The position numbers and the translations under genes were made by a program. The notes under the pieces are model-generated. The model had not been told where the DNA came from, did no database searches, and saw nothing but the letters and a program-made list of their open reading frames with translations. Positions 33,545-46,745 of a DNA stretch of 64,000 nt are shown piece by piece; the first letter of the stretch is position 1, and the number at the start of each line of letters is the position of its first letter. The stretch is from positions 13,103,843 to 13,167,842 of the forward strand of contig OX419346.1 of NCBI GenBank assembly GCA_948470475.1, read 5' to 3'. Origin of the DNA: Galaxea fascicularis (taxonomy: Eukaryota > Cnidaria > Anthozoa > Scleractinia > Euphylliidae).

Positions 33545-34140
33545 TTTACCGAATCAGTTTTGCCCTTTGTTTTTCCAGGTCGTTGCCCGCTCGCTCAGTT
33601 TCACACTCTTAAAAACATGATGAACAGCTATGGAAAGGCGAATTGCCAAGACCAACCAAGGTTGGTAAGTTTTACTGCCGTATTTACGGCATCTTGTGTT
33701 GAGTTGAATTTTTTCCCCTTTTGGAGGCTTTAGCGCGTGCAAAGTTGCCAATTTGGAACGTGACGTTAAACTTTCGCTTGTGACGTGAAATAATTGGAGA
33801 CAAGAGCATAGGAGGTTAGAGGGAAAGGCTTTTGCAGCCCTTCTAACGCCAAAAGCTGGTTAATTTGATGCATTAGAAATCACCAGATCAGCAGCTACAT
33901 ATACAAGAAACCTTAGCCGTCTATGTAGTGCTTTTAAAAGTACCAATTGATCTCGTTCCAAGTGGGGAAAAATTGACACAGAGTTGAAACTGAGGCGATA
34001 TGGATCAGGCAAGTTTTTTTTTGGCTCCTTGTCTTTGCTTTACGCTAAAGCAGTTTACTGTAAAACACTGGAACACCTCTTGCAACTTGAAATTGACGCC
34101 TAGGCTGCTATAAAGCACGACATCTTGGCTTGAAGCCCTT

Positions 34141-34260
34141 GTCTACGACCATACCACAAGGGAAACACCGGTTCTCGTCCGATCACCGAAGTTAAGCTTT
34201 GTCGGGCGGGGTTAGTACTTGGATGATTGATCGCCTAGGAATACCTCGTGTTGTAGACTT
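34141..34260 (+). rRNA. 5S rRNA, copy 53
   Basis: Base -20 is C. S spacer follows (+531) with AAAGCACC (34472), as after copy 50. Its T tract reads GTG followed by seven Ts. Confidence 0.96.
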
Positions 34261-34671
34261 TTTACCGAATCAGTTTTGCCAATTTGGAACGTGACGTTAA
34301 ACTTTCGCTTGTGACATGAAATAATTGTAGACAAGAGCATAGGAGGTTAGAGGGAAAGGCTTTTGCAGCCCTTCTAACGCCAAAAGCTGGTTAATTTGAT
34401 GCATTAGAAATCACCAGATCAGCAGCTACATATACAAGAAACCTTAGCCGTCTATGTAGTGCTTTTAAAAGCACCAATTGATCTCGTTCCAAGTGGGGAA
34501 AAATTGACACAGAGTTGAAACTGAGGCGATATGGATCAGGCAAGTGTTTTTTTGGCTCCTTGTCTTTGCTTTACGCTAAAGCAGTCTACTGTAAAACACT
34601 GGAACACCTCTTGCAACTTGAAATTGACGCCTAGGCTGCTATAAAGCACGAAATCTTGGCTTGAAGCCCTT

Positions 34672-34791
34672 GTCTACGACCATACCACAAGGGAAACACC
34701 GGTTCTCGTCCGATCACCGAAGTTAAGCTTTGTCGGGCGGGGTTAGTACTTGGATGATTGATCGCCTAGGAATACCTCGTGTTGTAGACTT
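34672..34791 (+). rRNA. 5S rRNA, copy 54
   Basis: Base -20 is A. M spacer with T10 follows (+704). Confidence 0.96.
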
Positions 34792-35375
34792 TTTACCGAA
34801 TCAGTTTTGCCCTTTGTTTTTCCAGGTCGTTGCCCGCTCGCTCAGTTTCACAGTCTTAAAAACATGATGAACAGCTGTGCAAAGGCGAATTGCGAAGACC
34901 AACCAAGGTTGGTAAGTTTACGGCATCTTGTGTTGAGTTAAATTTTTTCCCCTTTTGGAGGCTTTAGCGCGTGCAAAGTTGCCAATTTGGAACGTGACGT
35001 TAAACTTTCGCTTGTGACGTGAAATAATTGGAGACAAGAGCATAGGAGGTTAGAGGGAAAGGCTTTTGCAGCCCTTCTAACGCCAAAAGCTGGTTAATTT
35101 GATGCATTAGAAATCACCAGATCAGCAGCTACATATACAAGAAACCTTAGCCGTCTATGTAGTGCTTTTAAAAGTACCAATTGATCTCGTTCCAAGTGGG
35201 GAAAAATTGACACAGAGTTGAAACTGAGGCGATATGGATCAGGCAAGTTTTTTTTTTGGCTCCTTGTCTTTGCTTTACGCTAAAGCAGTTTACTGTAAAA
35301 CACTGGAACACCTCTTGCAACTTGAAATTGACGCCTAGGCTGCTATAAAGCACGACATCTTGGCTTGAAGCCCTT

Positions 35376-35495
35376 GTCTACGACCATACCACAAGGGAAA
35401 CACCGGTTCTCGTCCGATCACCGAAGTTAAGCTTTGTCGGGCGGGGTTAGTACTTGGATGATTGATCGCCTAGGAATACCTCGTGTTGTAGACTT
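35376..35495 (+). rRNA. 5S rRNA, copy 55
   Basis: Base -20 is C. S spacer follows (+531), first of three S units. Confidence 0.96.
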
Positions 35496-35906
35496 TTTAC
35501 CGAATCAGTTTTGCCAATTTGGAACGTGACGTTAAACTTTCGCTTGTGACATGAAATAATTGTAGACAAGAGCATAGGAGGTTAGAGGGAAAGGCTTTTG
35601 CAGCCCTTCTAACGCCAAAAGCTGGTTAATTTGATGCATTAGAAATCACCAGATCAGCAGCTACATATACAAGAAACCTTAGCCGTCTATGTAGTGCTTT
35701 TAAAAGTACCAATTGATCTCGTTCCAAGTGGGGAAAAATTGACACAGAGTTGAAACTGAGGCGATATGGATCAGGCAAGTTTTTTTTTGGCTCCTTGTCT
35801 TTGCTTTACGCTAAAGCAGTTTACTGTAAAACACTGGAACACCTCTTGCAACTTGAAATTGACGCCTAGGCTGCTATAAAGCACGACATCTTGGCTTGAA
35901 GCCCTT

Positions 35907-36026
35907 GTCTACGACCATACCACAAGGGAAACACCGGTTCTCGTCCGATCACCGAAGTTAAGCTTTGTCGGGCGGGGTTAGTACTTGGATGATTGATCGC
36001 CTAGGAATACCTCGTGTTGTAGACTT
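35907..36026 (+). rRNA. 5S rRNA, copy 56
   Basis: Base -20 is C. S spacer follows (+531). Confidence 0.96.
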
Positions 36027-36437
36027 TTTACCGAATCAGTTTTGCCAATTTGGAACGTGACGTTAAACTTTCGCTTGTGACATGAAATAATTGTAGACAA
36101 GAGCATAGGAGGTTAGAGGGAAAGGCTTTTGCAGCCCTTCTAACGCCAAAAGCTGGTTAATTTGATGCATTAGAAATCACCAGATCAGCAGCTACATATA
36201 CAAGAAACCTTAGCCGTCTATGTAGTGCTTTTAAAAGTACCAATTGATCTCGTTCCAAGTGGGGAAAAATTGACACAGAGTTGAAACTGAGGCGATATGG
36301 ATCAGGCAAGTTTTTTTTTGGCTCCTTGTCTTTGCTTTACGCTAAAGCAGTTTACTGTAAAACACTGGAACACCTCTTGCAACTTGAAATTGACGCCTAG
36401 GCTGCTATAAAGCACGACATCTTGGCTTGAAGCCCTT

Positions 36438-36557
36438 GTCTACGACCATACCACAAGGGAAACACCGGTTCTCGTCCGATCACCGAAGTTAAGCTTTGTC
36501 GGGCGGGGTTAGTACTTGGATGATTGATCGCCTAGGAATACCTCGTGTTGTAGACTT
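36438..36557 (+). rRNA. 5S rRNA, copy 57
   Basis: Base -20 is C. S spacer follows (+531). Confidence 0.96.
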
Positions 36558-36968
36558 TTTACCGAATCAGTTTTGCCAATTTGGAACGTGACGTTAAACT
36601 TTCGCTTGTGACATGAAATAATTGTAGACAAGAGCATAGGAGGTTAGAGGGAAAGGCTTTTGCAGCCCTTCTAACGCCAAAAGCTGGTTAATTTGATGCA
36701 TTAGAAATCACCAGATCAGCAGCTACATATACAAGAAACCTTAGCCGTCTATGTAGTGCTTTTAAAAGTACCAATTGATCTCGTTCCAAGTGGGGAAAAA
36801 TTGACACAGAGTTGAAACTGAGGCGATATGGATCAGGCAAGTTTTTTTTTGGCTCCTTGTCTTTGCTTTACGCTAAAGCAGTTTACTGTAAAACACTGGA
36901 ACACCTCTTGCAACTTGAAATTGACGCCTAGGCTGCTATAAAGCACGAAATCTTGGCTTGAAGCCCTT

Positions 36969-37088
36969 GTCTACGACCATACCACAAGGGAAACACCGGT
37001 TCTCGTCCGATCACCGAAGTTAAGCTTTGTCGGGCGGGGTTAGTACTTGGATGATTGATCGCCTAGGAATACCTCGTGTTGTAGACTT
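36969..37088 (+). rRNA. 5S rRNA, copy 58
   Basis: Base -20 is A. L spacer follows (+716). It has beta-type CTTTGTTTCAC but is otherwise ordinary, so it looks recombinant. Confidence 0.96.
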
Positions 37089-37684
37089 TTTACCGAATCA
37101 GTTTTGCCCTTTGTTTTTCCAGGTCGTTGCCCGCTCGCTTTGTTTCACACTCTTAAAAACATGATGAACAGCTATGCAAAGGCGAATTGCCAAGACCAAC
37201 CAAGGTTGGTAAGTTTTACTGCCGTATTTACGGCATCTTGTGTTGAGTTGAATTTTTTCCCCTTTTGGAGGCTTTAGCGCGTGCAAAGTTGCCAATTTGG
37301 AACGTGACGTTAAACTTTCGCTTGTGACGTGAAATAATTGGAGACAAGAGCATAGGAGGTTAGAGGGAAAGGCTTTTGCAGCCCTTCTAACGCCAAAAGC
37401 TGGTTAATTTGATGCATTAGAAATCACCAGATCAGCAGCTACATATACAAGAAACCTTAGCCGTCTATGTAGTGCTTTTAAAAGTACCAATTGATCTCGT
37501 TCCAAGTGGGGAAAAATTGACACAGAGTTGAAACTGAGGCGATATGGATCAGGCAAGTTTTTTTTTGGCTCCTTGTCTTTGCTTTACGCTAAAGCAGTTT
37601 ACTGTAAAACACTGGAACACCTCTTGCAACTTGAAATTGACGCCTAGGCTGCTATAAAGCACGACATCTTGGCTTGAAGCCCTT

Positions 37685-37804
37685 GTCTACGACCATACCA
37701 CAAGGGAAACACCGGTTCTCGTCCGATCACCGAAGTTAAGCTTTGTCGGGCGGGGTTAGTACTTGGATGATTGATCGCCTAGGAATACCTCGTGTTGTAG
37801 CCTT
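37685..37804 (+). rRNA. 5S rRNA, copy 59 (A117C)
   Basis: A117 is C (37801), breaking the U2-A117 pair of helix I. Base -20 is C. S spacer follows (+531). Confidence 0.93.
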
Positions 37805-38215
37805 TTTACCGAATCAGTTTTGCCAATTTGGAACGTGACGTTAAACTTTCGCTTGTGACATGAAATAATTGTAGACAAGAGCATAGGAGGTTAGAGGGAA
37901 AGGCTTTTGCAGCCCTTCTAACGCCAAAAGCTGGTTAATTTGGTGCATTAGAAATCACCAGATCAGCAGCTACATATACAAGAAACCTTAGCCGTCTATG
38001 TAGTGCTTTTAAAAGTACCAATTGATCTCGTTCCAAGTGGGGAAAAATTGACACAGAGTTGAAACTGAGGCGATATGGATCAGGCAAGTTTTTTTTTGGC
38101 TCCTTGTCTTTGCTTTACGCTAAAGCAGTTTACTGTAAAACACTGGAACACCTCTTGCAACTTGAAATTGACGCCTAGGCTGCTATAAAGCACGACATCT
38201 TGGCTTGAAGCCCTT

Positions 38216-38335
38216 GTCTACGACCATACCACAAGGGAAACACCGGTTCTCGTCCGATCACCGAAGTTAAGCTTTGTCGGGCGGGGTTAGTACTTGGATG
38301 ATTGATCGCCTAGGAATACCTCGTGTTGTAGACTT
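38216..38335 (+). rRNA. 5S rRNA, copy 60
   Basis: Base -20 is C. S spacer follows (+531). Confidence 0.96.
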
Positions 38336-38746
38336 TTTACCGAATCAGTTTTGCCAATTTGGAACGTGACGTTAAACTTTCGCTTGTGACATGAAATAAT
38401 TGTAGACAAGAGCATAGGAGGTTAGAGGGAAAGGCTTTTGCAGCCCTTCTAACGCCAAAAGCTGGTTAATTTGATGCATTAGAAATCACCAGATCAGCAG
38501 CTACATATACAAGAAACCTTAGCCGTCTATGTAGTGCTTTTAAAAGTACCAATTGATCTCGTTCCAAGTGGGGAAAAATTGACACAGAGTTGAAACTGAG
38601 GCGATATGGATCAGGCAAGTTTTTTTTTGGCTCCTTGTCTTTGCTTTACGCTAAAGCAGTTTACTGTAAAACACTGGAACACCTCTTGCAACTTGAAATT
38701 GACGCCTAGGCTGCTATAAAGCACGAAATCTTGGCTTGAAGCCCTT

Positions 38747-38866
38747 GTCTACGACCATACCACAAGGGAAACACCGGTTCTCGTCCGATCACCGAAGTTA
38801 AGCTTTGTCGGGCGGGGTTAGTACTTGGATGATTGATCGCCTAGGAATACCTCGTGTTGTAGACTT
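38747..38866 (+). rRNA. 5S rRNA, copy 61
   Basis: Base -20 is A. L spacer follows (+716) with the same recombinant CTTTGTTTCAC as after copy 58, exactly 1778 bp away. Confidence 0.96.
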
Positions 38867-39462
38867 TTTACCGAATCAGTTTTGCCCTTTGTTTTTCCAG
38901 GTCGTTGCCCGCTCGCTTTGTTTCACACTCTTAAAAACATGATGAACAGCTATGCAAAGGCGAATTGCCAAGACCAACCAAGGTTGGTAAGTTTTACTGC
39001 CGTATTTACGGCATCTTGTGTTGAGTTGAATTTTTTCCCCTTTTGGAGGCTTTAGCGCGTGCAAAGTTGCCAATTTGGAACGTGACGTTAAACTTTCGCT
39101 TGTGACGTGAAATAATTGGAGACAAGAGCATAGGAGGTTAGAGGGAAAGGCTTTTGCAGCCCTTCTAACGCCAAAAGCTGGTTAATTTGATGCATTAGAA
39201 ATCACCAGATCAGCAGCTACATATACAAGAAACCTTAGCCGTCTATGTAGTGCTTTTAAAAGTACCAATTGATCTCGTTCCAAGTGGGGAAAAATTGACA
39301 CAGAGTTGAAACTGAGGCGATATGGATCAGGCAAGTTTTTTTTTGGCTCCTTGTCTTTGCTTTACGCTAAAGCAGTTTACTGTAAAACACTGGAACACCT
39401 CTTGCAACTTGAAATTGACGCCTAGGCTGCTATAAAGCACGACATCTTGGCTTGAAGCCCTT

Positions 39463-39582
39463 GTCTACGACCATACCACAAGGGAAACACCGGTTCTCGT
39501 CCGATCACCGAAGTTAAGCTTTGTCGGGCGGGGTTAGTACTTGGATGATTGATCGCCTAGGAATACCTCGTGTTGTAGACTT
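39463..39582 (+). rRNA. 5S rRNA, copy 62
   Basis: Base -20 is C. S spacer follows (+531). Confidence 0.96.
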
Positions 39583-39993
39583 TTTACCGAATCAGTTTTG
39601 CCAATTTGGAACGTGACGTTAAACTTTCGCTTGTGACATGAAATAATTGTAGACAAGAGCATAGGAGGTTAGAGGGAAAGGCTTTTGCAGCCCTTCTAAC
39701 GCCAAAAGCTGGTTAATTTGATGCATTAGAAATCACCAGATCAGCAGCTACATATACAAGAAACCTTAGCCGTCTATGTAGTGCTTTTAAAAGTACCAAT
39801 TGATCTCGTTCCAAGTGGGGAAAAATTGACACAGAGTTGAAACTGAGGCGATATGGATCAGGCAAGTTTTTTTTTGGCTCCTTGTCTTTGCTTTACGCTA
39901 AAGCAGTTTACTGTAAAACACTGGAACACCTCTTGCAACTTGAAATTGACGCCTAGGCTGCTATAAAGCACGACATCTTGGCTTGAAGCCCTT

Positions 39994-40113
39994 GTCTACG
40001 ACCATACCACAAGGGAAACACCGGTTCTCGTCCGATCACCGAAGTTAAGCTTTGTCGGGCGGGGTTAGTACTTGGATGATTGATCGCCTAGGAATACCTC
40101 GTGTTGTAGACTT
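39994..40113 (+). rRNA. 5S rRNA, copy 63
   Basis: Base -20 is C. L spacer follows (+716) with TTGGCCG and a T tract interrupted by G (TTTTGTTTT). Confidence 0.96.
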
Positions 40114-40709
40114 TTTACCGAATCAGTTTTGCCCTTTGTTTTTCCAGGTCGTTGGCCGCTCGCTCAGTTTCACACTCTTAAAAACATGATGAACAGCTAT
40201 GCAAAGGCGAATTGCCAAGACCAACCAAGGTTGGTAAGTTTTACTGCCGTATTTACGGCATCTTGTGTTGAGTTGAATTTTTTCCCCTTTTGGAGGCTTT
40301 AGCGCGTGCAAAGTTGCCAATTTGGAACGTGACGTTAAACTTTCGCTTGTGACGTGAAATAATTGGAGACAAGAGCATAGGAGGTTAGAGGGAAAGGCTT
40401 TTGCAGCCCTTCTAACGCCAAAAGCTGGTTAATTTGATGCATTAGAAATCACCAGATCAGCAGCTACATATACAAGAAACCTTAGCCGTCTATGTAGTGC
40501 TTTTAAAAGTACCAATTGATCTCGTTCCAAGTGGGGAAAAATTGACACAGAGTTGAAACTGAGGCGATATGGATCAGGCAAGTTTTGTTTTGGCTCCTTG
40601 TCTTTGCTTTACGCTAAAGCAGTTTACTGTAAAACACTGGAACACCTCTTGCAACTTGAAATTGACGCCTAGGCTGCTATAAAGCACGACATCTTGGCTT
40701 GAAGCCCTT

Positions 40710-40829
40710 GTCTACGACCATACCACAAGGGAAACACCGGTTCTCGTCCGATCACCGAAGTTAAGCTTTGTCGGGCGGGGTTAGTACTTGGATGATTGAT
40801 CGCCTAGGAATACCTCGTGTTGTAGACTT
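40710..40829 (+). rRNA. 5S rRNA, copy 64
   Basis: Base -20 is C. S spacer follows (+531) with the same G-interrupted T tract. Confidence 0.96.
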
Positions 40830-41240
40830 TTTACCGAATCAGTTTTGCCAATTTGGAACGTGACGTTAAACTTTCGCTTGTGACATGAAATAATTGTAGA
40901 CAAGAGCATAGGAGGTTAGAGGGAAAGGCTTTTGCAGCCCTTCTAACGCCAAAAGCTGGTTAATTTGATGCATTAGAAATCACCAGATCAGCAGCTACAT
41001 ATACAAGAAACCTTAGCCGTCTATGTAGTGCTTTTAAAAGTACCAATTGATCTCGTTCCAAGTGGGGAAAAATTGACACAGAGTTGAAACTGAGGCGATA
41101 TGGATCAGGCAAGTTTTGTTTTGGCTCCTTGTCTTTGCTTTACGCTAAAGCAGTTTACTGTAAAACACTGGAACACCTCTTGCAACTTGAAATTGACGCC
41201 TAGGCTGCTATAAAGCACGACATCTTGGCTTGAAGCCCTT

Positions 41241-41360
41241 GTCTACGACCATACCACAAGGGAAACACCGGTTCTCGTCCGATCACCGAAGTTAAGCTTT
41301 GTCGGGCGGGGTTAGTACTTGGATGATTGATCGCCTAGGAATACCTCGTGTTGTAGACTT
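41241..41360 (+). rRNA. 5S rRNA, copy 65
   Basis: Base -20 is C. S spacer follows (+531). Confidence 0.96.
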
Positions 41361-41771
41361 TTTACCGAATCAGTTTTGCCAATTTGGAACGTGACGTTAA
41401 ACTTTCGCTTGTGACATGAAATAATTGTAGACAAGAGCATAGGAGGTTAGAGGGAAAGGCTTTTGCAGCCCTTCTAACGCCAAAAGCTGGTTAATTTGAT
41501 GCATTAGAAATCACCAGATCAGCAGCTACATATACAAGAAACCTTAGCCGTCTATGTAGTGCTTTTAAAAGTACCAATTGATCTCGTTCCAAGTGGGGAA
41601 AAATTGACACAGAGTTGAAACTGAGGCGATATGGATCAGGCAAGTTTTTTTTTGGCTCCTTGTCTTTGCTTTACGCTAAAGCAGTTTACTGTAAAACACT
41701 GGAACACCTCTTGCAACTTGAAATTGACGCCTAGGCTGCTATAAAGCACGACATCTTGGCTTGAAGCCCTT

Positions 41772-41891
41772 GTCTACGACCATACCACAAGGGAAACACC
41801 GGTTCTCGTCCGATCACCGAAGTTAAGCTTTGTCGGGCGGGGTTAGTACTTGGATGATTGATCGCCTAGGAATACCTCGTGTTGTAGACTT
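41772..41891 (+). rRNA. 5S rRNA, copy 66
   Basis: Base -20 is C. S spacer follows (+531). Confidence 0.96.
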
Positions 41892-42302
41892 TTTACCGAA
41901 TCAGTTTTGCCAATTTGGAACGTGACGTTAAACTTTCGCTTGTGACATGAAATAATTGTAGACAAGAGCATAGGAGGTTAGAGGGAAAGGCTTTTGCAGC
42001 CCTTCTAACGCCAAAAGCTGGTTAATTTGATGCATTAGAAATCACCAGATCAGCAGCTACATATACAAGAAACCTTAGCCGTCTATGTAGTGCTTTTAAA
42101 AGTACCAATTGATCTCGTTCCAAGTGGGGAAAAATTGACACAGAGTTGAAACTGAGGCGATATGGATCAGGCAAGTTTTTTTTTGGCTCCTTGTCTTTGC
42201 TTTACGCTAAAGCAGTTTACTGTAAAACACTGGAACACCTCTTGCAACTTGAAATTGACGCCTAGGCTGCTATAAAGCACGAAATCTTGGCTTGAAGCCC
42301 TT

Positions 42303-42422
42303 GTCTACGACCATACCACAAGGGAAACACCGGTTCTCGTCCGATCACCGAAGTTAAGCTTTGTCGGGCGGGGTTAGTACTTGGATGATTGATCGCCTAG
42401 GAATACCTCGTGTTGTAGACTT
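42303..42422 (+). rRNA. 5S rRNA, copy 67
   Basis: Base -20 is A. L spacer follows (+716) with TTGGCCG. Confidence 0.96.
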
Positions 42423-43018
42423 TTTACCGAATCAGTTTTGCCCTTTGTTTTTCCAGGTCGTTGGCCGCTCGCTCAGTTTCACACTCTTAAAAACATGATG
42501 AACAGCTATGCAAAGGCGAATTGCCAAGACCAACCAAGGTTGGTAAGTTTTACTGCCGTATTTACGGCATCTTGTGTTGAGTTGAATTTTTTCCCCTTTT
42601 GGAGGCTTTAGCGCGTGCAAAGTTGCCAATTTGGAACGTGACGTTAAACTTTCGCTTGTGACGTGAAATAATTGGAGACAAGAGCATAGGAGGTTAGAGG
42701 GAAAGGCTTTTGCAGCCCTTCTAACGCCAAAAGCTGGTTAATTTGATGCATTAGAAATCACCAGATCAGCAGCTACATATACAAGAAACCTTAGCCGTCT
42801 ATGTAGTGCTTTTAAAAGTACCAATTGATCTCGTTCCAAGTGGGGAAAAATTGACACAGAGTTGAAACTGAGGCGATATGGATCAGGCAAGTTTTTTTTT
42901 GGCTCCTTGTCTTTGCTTTACGCTAAAGCAGTTTACTGTAAAACACTGGAACACCTCTTGCAACTTGAAATTGACGCCTAGGCTGCTATAAAGCACGAAA
43001 TCTTGGCTTGAAGCCCTT

Positions 43019-43138
43019 GTCTACGACCATACCACAAGGGAAACACCGGTTCTCGTCCGATCACCGAAGTTAAGCTTTGTCGGGCGGGGTTAGTACTTGG
43101 ATGATTGATCGCCTAGGAATACCTCGTGTTGTAGACTT
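43019..43138 (+). rRNA. 5S rRNA, copy 68
   Basis: Base -20 is A. S spacer follows (+531). Confidence 0.96.
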
Positions 43139-43549
43139 TTTACCGAATCAGTTTTGCCAATTTGGAACGTGACGTTAAACTTTCGCTTGTGACATGAAAT
43201 AATTGTAGACAAGAGCATAGGAGGTTAGAGGGAAAGGCTTTTGCAGCCCTTCTAACGCCAAAAGCTGGTTAATTTGATGCATTAGAAATCACCAGATCAG
43301 CAGCTACATATACAAGAAACCTTAGCCGTCTATGTAGTGCTTTTAAAAGTACCAATTGATCTCGTTCCAAGTGGGGAAAAATTGACACAGAGTTGAAACT
43401 GAGGCGATATGGATCAGGCAAGTTTTTTTTTGGCTCCTTGTCTTTGCTTTACGCTAAAGCAGTTTACTGTAAAACACTGGAACACCTCTTGCAACTTGAA
43501 ATTGACGCCTAGGCTGCTATAAAGCACGGAATCTTGGCTTGAAGCCCTT

Positions 43550-43669
43550 GTCTACGACCATACCACAAGGGAAACACCGGTTCTCGTCCGATCACCGAAG
43601 TTAAGCTTTGTCGGGAGGGGTTAGTACTTGGATGATTGATCGCCTAGGAATACCTCGTGTTGTAGACTT
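43550..43669 (+). rRNA. 5S rRNA, copy 69 (C67A)
   Basis: C67A, as in copies 21 and 32. Base -21 is G. Beta-type L spacer with T8 and AGCTTTGC follows (+715). It keeps GAGCATAGG rather than the beta GAGGATAGG. Confidence 0.93.
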
Positions 43670-44264
43670 TTTGCCGAATCAGTTTTGCCCTTTGTTTTTC
43701 CAGGTCGTTGCCCGCTCGCTTTGTTTCACACTCTTAAAAACATGATGAACAGCTTTGCAAAGGCGAATTGCCAAGACAAACCAAGGTTGGTAAGTTTTAC
43801 TGCCGTATTTACGGCATCTTGTGTTGAGTTGAATGTTTTCCCCTTTTGGAGGCTTTAGCGCGTGTAAAGTTGCCAATTTGGAACGTGACGTTAATTTTTC
43901 GCTGATGACGTGAAATAATTGGAGACAAGAGCATAGGAGGTTAGAGGGAAAGGCTTTTGTAGCCCTTCTAACGCCAAAAGCTGGTTAATTTGATGCATTA
44001 GAAATCACCAGATCAGCAGCTACATATACAAGAAACCTTAGCCGTCTATGTAGTGCTTTTAAAAGTACCAATTGATCTCGTTCCAAGTGGGGAAAAATTG
44101 ACACAGAGTTGAAACTGAGGCGATATGAATCAGGCAAGTTTTTTTTGGCTCCTTGTCTTTGCTTTACGCTAAAGCAGTTTACTGTAAAACACTGGAACAC
44201 CTCTTGCAACTTGAAATTGACGCCTAGGCTGCTATAAAGCACGAAATCTTGGCTTGAAGCCCTT

Positions 44265-44384
44265 GTCTACGACCATACCACAAGGGAAACACCGGTTCTC
44301 GTCCGATCACCGAAGTTAAGCTTTGTCGGGCGGGGTTAGTACTTGGATGATTGATCGCCTAGGAATACCTCGTGTTGTAGACTT
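44265..44384 (+). rRNA. 5S rRNA, copy 70
   Basis: Base -20 is A. M spacer follows (+703) with CTGAGGGGATATGG. Confidence 0.96.
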
Positions 44385-44967
44385 TTTACCGAATCAGTTT
44401 TGCCCTTTGTTTTTCCAGGTCGTTGCCCGCTCGCTCAGTTTCACACTCTTAAAAACATGATGAACAGCTGTGCAAAGGCGAATTGCCAAGACCAACCAAG
44501 GTTGGTAAGTTTACGGCATCTTGTGTTGAGTTGAATTTTTTCCCCTTTTGGAGGCTTTAGCGCGTGCAAAGGTGCCAATTTGGAACGTGACGTTAAACTT
44601 TCGCTTGTGACGTGAAATAATTGGAGACAAGAGCATAGGAGGTTAGAGGGAAAGGCTTTTGCAGCCCTTCTAACGCCAAAAGCTGGTTAATTTGATGCAT
44701 TAGAAATCACCAGATCAGCAGCTACATATACAAGAAACCTTAGCCGTCTATGTAGTGCTTTTGAAAGTACGAATTGATCTCGTTCCAAGTGGGGAAAAAT
44801 TGACACAGAGTTGAAACTGAGGGGATATGGATCAGGCAAGTTTTTTTTTGGCTCCTTGTCTTTGCTTTACGCTAAAGCAGTTTACTGTAAAACACTGGAA
44901 CACCTCTTGCAACTTGAAATTGACGCCTAGGCTGCTATAAAGCATGAAATCTTGGCTTGAAGCCCTT

Positions 44968-45087
44968 GTCTACGACCATACCACAAGGGAAACACCGGTT
45001 CTCGTCCGATCACCGAAGTTAAGCTTTGTCGGGCGGGGTTAGTACTTGGATGATTGATCGCCTAGGAATACCTCGTGTTGTAGACTT
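44968..45087 (+). rRNA. 5S rRNA, copy 71
   Basis: Base -20 is A and the upstream GCACG reads GCATG. S spacer follows (+531). Confidence 0.96.
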
Positions 45088-45498
45088 TTTACCGAATCAG
45101 TTTTGCCAATTTGGAACGTGACGTTAAACTTTCGCTTGTGACATGAAATAATTGTAGACAAGAGCATAGGAGGTTAGAGGGAAAGGCTTTTGCAGCCCTT
45201 CTAACGCCAAAAGCTGGTTAATTTGATGCATTAGAAATCACCAGATCAGCAGCTACATATACAAGAAACCTTAGCCGTCTATGTAGTGCTTTTAAAAGTA
45301 CCAATTGATCTCGTTCCAAGTGGGGAAAAATTGACACAGAGTTGAAACTGAGGGGATATGGATCAGGCAAGTTTTTTTTTGCCTCCTTGTCTTTGCTTTA
45401 CGCTAAAGCAGTTTACTGTAAAACACTGGAACACCTCTTGCAACTTGAAATTGACGCCTAGGCTGCTATAAAGCACGAAATCTTGGCTTGAAGCCCTT

Positions 45499-45618
45499 GT
45501 CTACGACCATACCACAAGGGAAACACCGGTTCTCGTCCGATCACCGAAGTTAAGCTTTGTCGGGCGGGGTTAGTACTTGGATGATTGATCGCCTAGGAAT
45601 ACCTCGTGTTGTAGACTT
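45499..45618 (+). rRNA. 5S rRNA, copy 72
   Basis: Base -20 is A. L spacer follows (+716); its acceptor-like CCAGG reads CCTGG. Confidence 0.96.
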
Positions 45619-46214
45619 TTTACCGAATTAGTTTTGCCCTTTGTTTTTCCTGGTCGTTGCCCGCTCGCTCAGTTTCACACTCTTAAAAACATGATGAACA
45701 GCTATGCAAAGGCGAATTGCCAAGACCAACCAAGGTTGGTAAGTTTTACTGCCGTATTTACGGCATCTTGTGTTGAGTTGAATTTTTTCCCCTTTTGGAG
45801 GCTTTAGCGCGTGCAAAGTTGCCAATTTGGAACGTGACGTTAAACGTTCGCTTGTGACGTGAAATAATTGGAGACAAGAGCATAGGAGGTTAGAGGGAAA
45901 GGCTTTTGTAGCCCTACTAACGCCAAAAGCTGGTTAATTTGATGCATTAGAAATCACCAGATCAGCAGCTACATATACAAGAAACCTTAGCCGTCTATGT
46001 AGTGCTTTTAAAAGTACCAATTGATCTCGTTCCAAGTGGGGAAAAATTGACACAGAGTTGAAACTGAGGCGATATGGATCAGGCAAGTTTTTTTTTGGCT
46101 CCTTGTCTTTGCTTTACGCTAAAGCAGTTTACTGTAAAACACTGGAACACCTCTTGCAACTTGAAATTGACGCCTAGGCTGCTATAAAGCACGACATCTT
46201 GGCTTGAAGCCCTT

Positions 46215-46334
46215 GTCTACGACCATACCACAAGGGAAACACCGGTTCTCGTCCGATCACCGAGGTTAAGCTTTGTCGGGCGGGGTTAGTACTTGGATGA
46301 TTGATCGCCTAGGAATACCTCGTGTTGTAGACTT
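46215..46334 (+). rRNA. 5S rRNA, copy 73 (A50G)
   Basis: A50G. Base -20 is C. S spacer follows (+531). Confidence 0.94.
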
Positions 46335-46745
46335 TTTACCGAATCAGTTTTGCCAATTTGGAACGTGACGTTAAACTTTCGCTTGTGACATGAAATAATT
46401 GTAGACAAGAGCATAGGAGGTTAGAGGGAAAGGCTTTTGCAGCCCTTCTAACGCCAAAAGCTGGTTAATTTGATGCATTAGAAATCACCAGATCAGCAGC
46501 TACATATACAAGAAACCTTAGCCGTCTATGTAGTGCTTTTAAAAGTACCAATTGATCTCGTTCCAAGTGGGGAAAAATTGACACAGAGTTGAAACTGAGG
46601 CGATATGGATCAGGCAAGTTTTTTTTTGGCTCCTTGTCTTTGCTTTACGCTAAAGCAGTTTACTGTAAAACACTGGAACACCTCTTGCAACTTGAAATTG
46701 ACGCCTAGGCTGCTATAAAGCACGGAATCTTGGCTTGAAGCCCTT

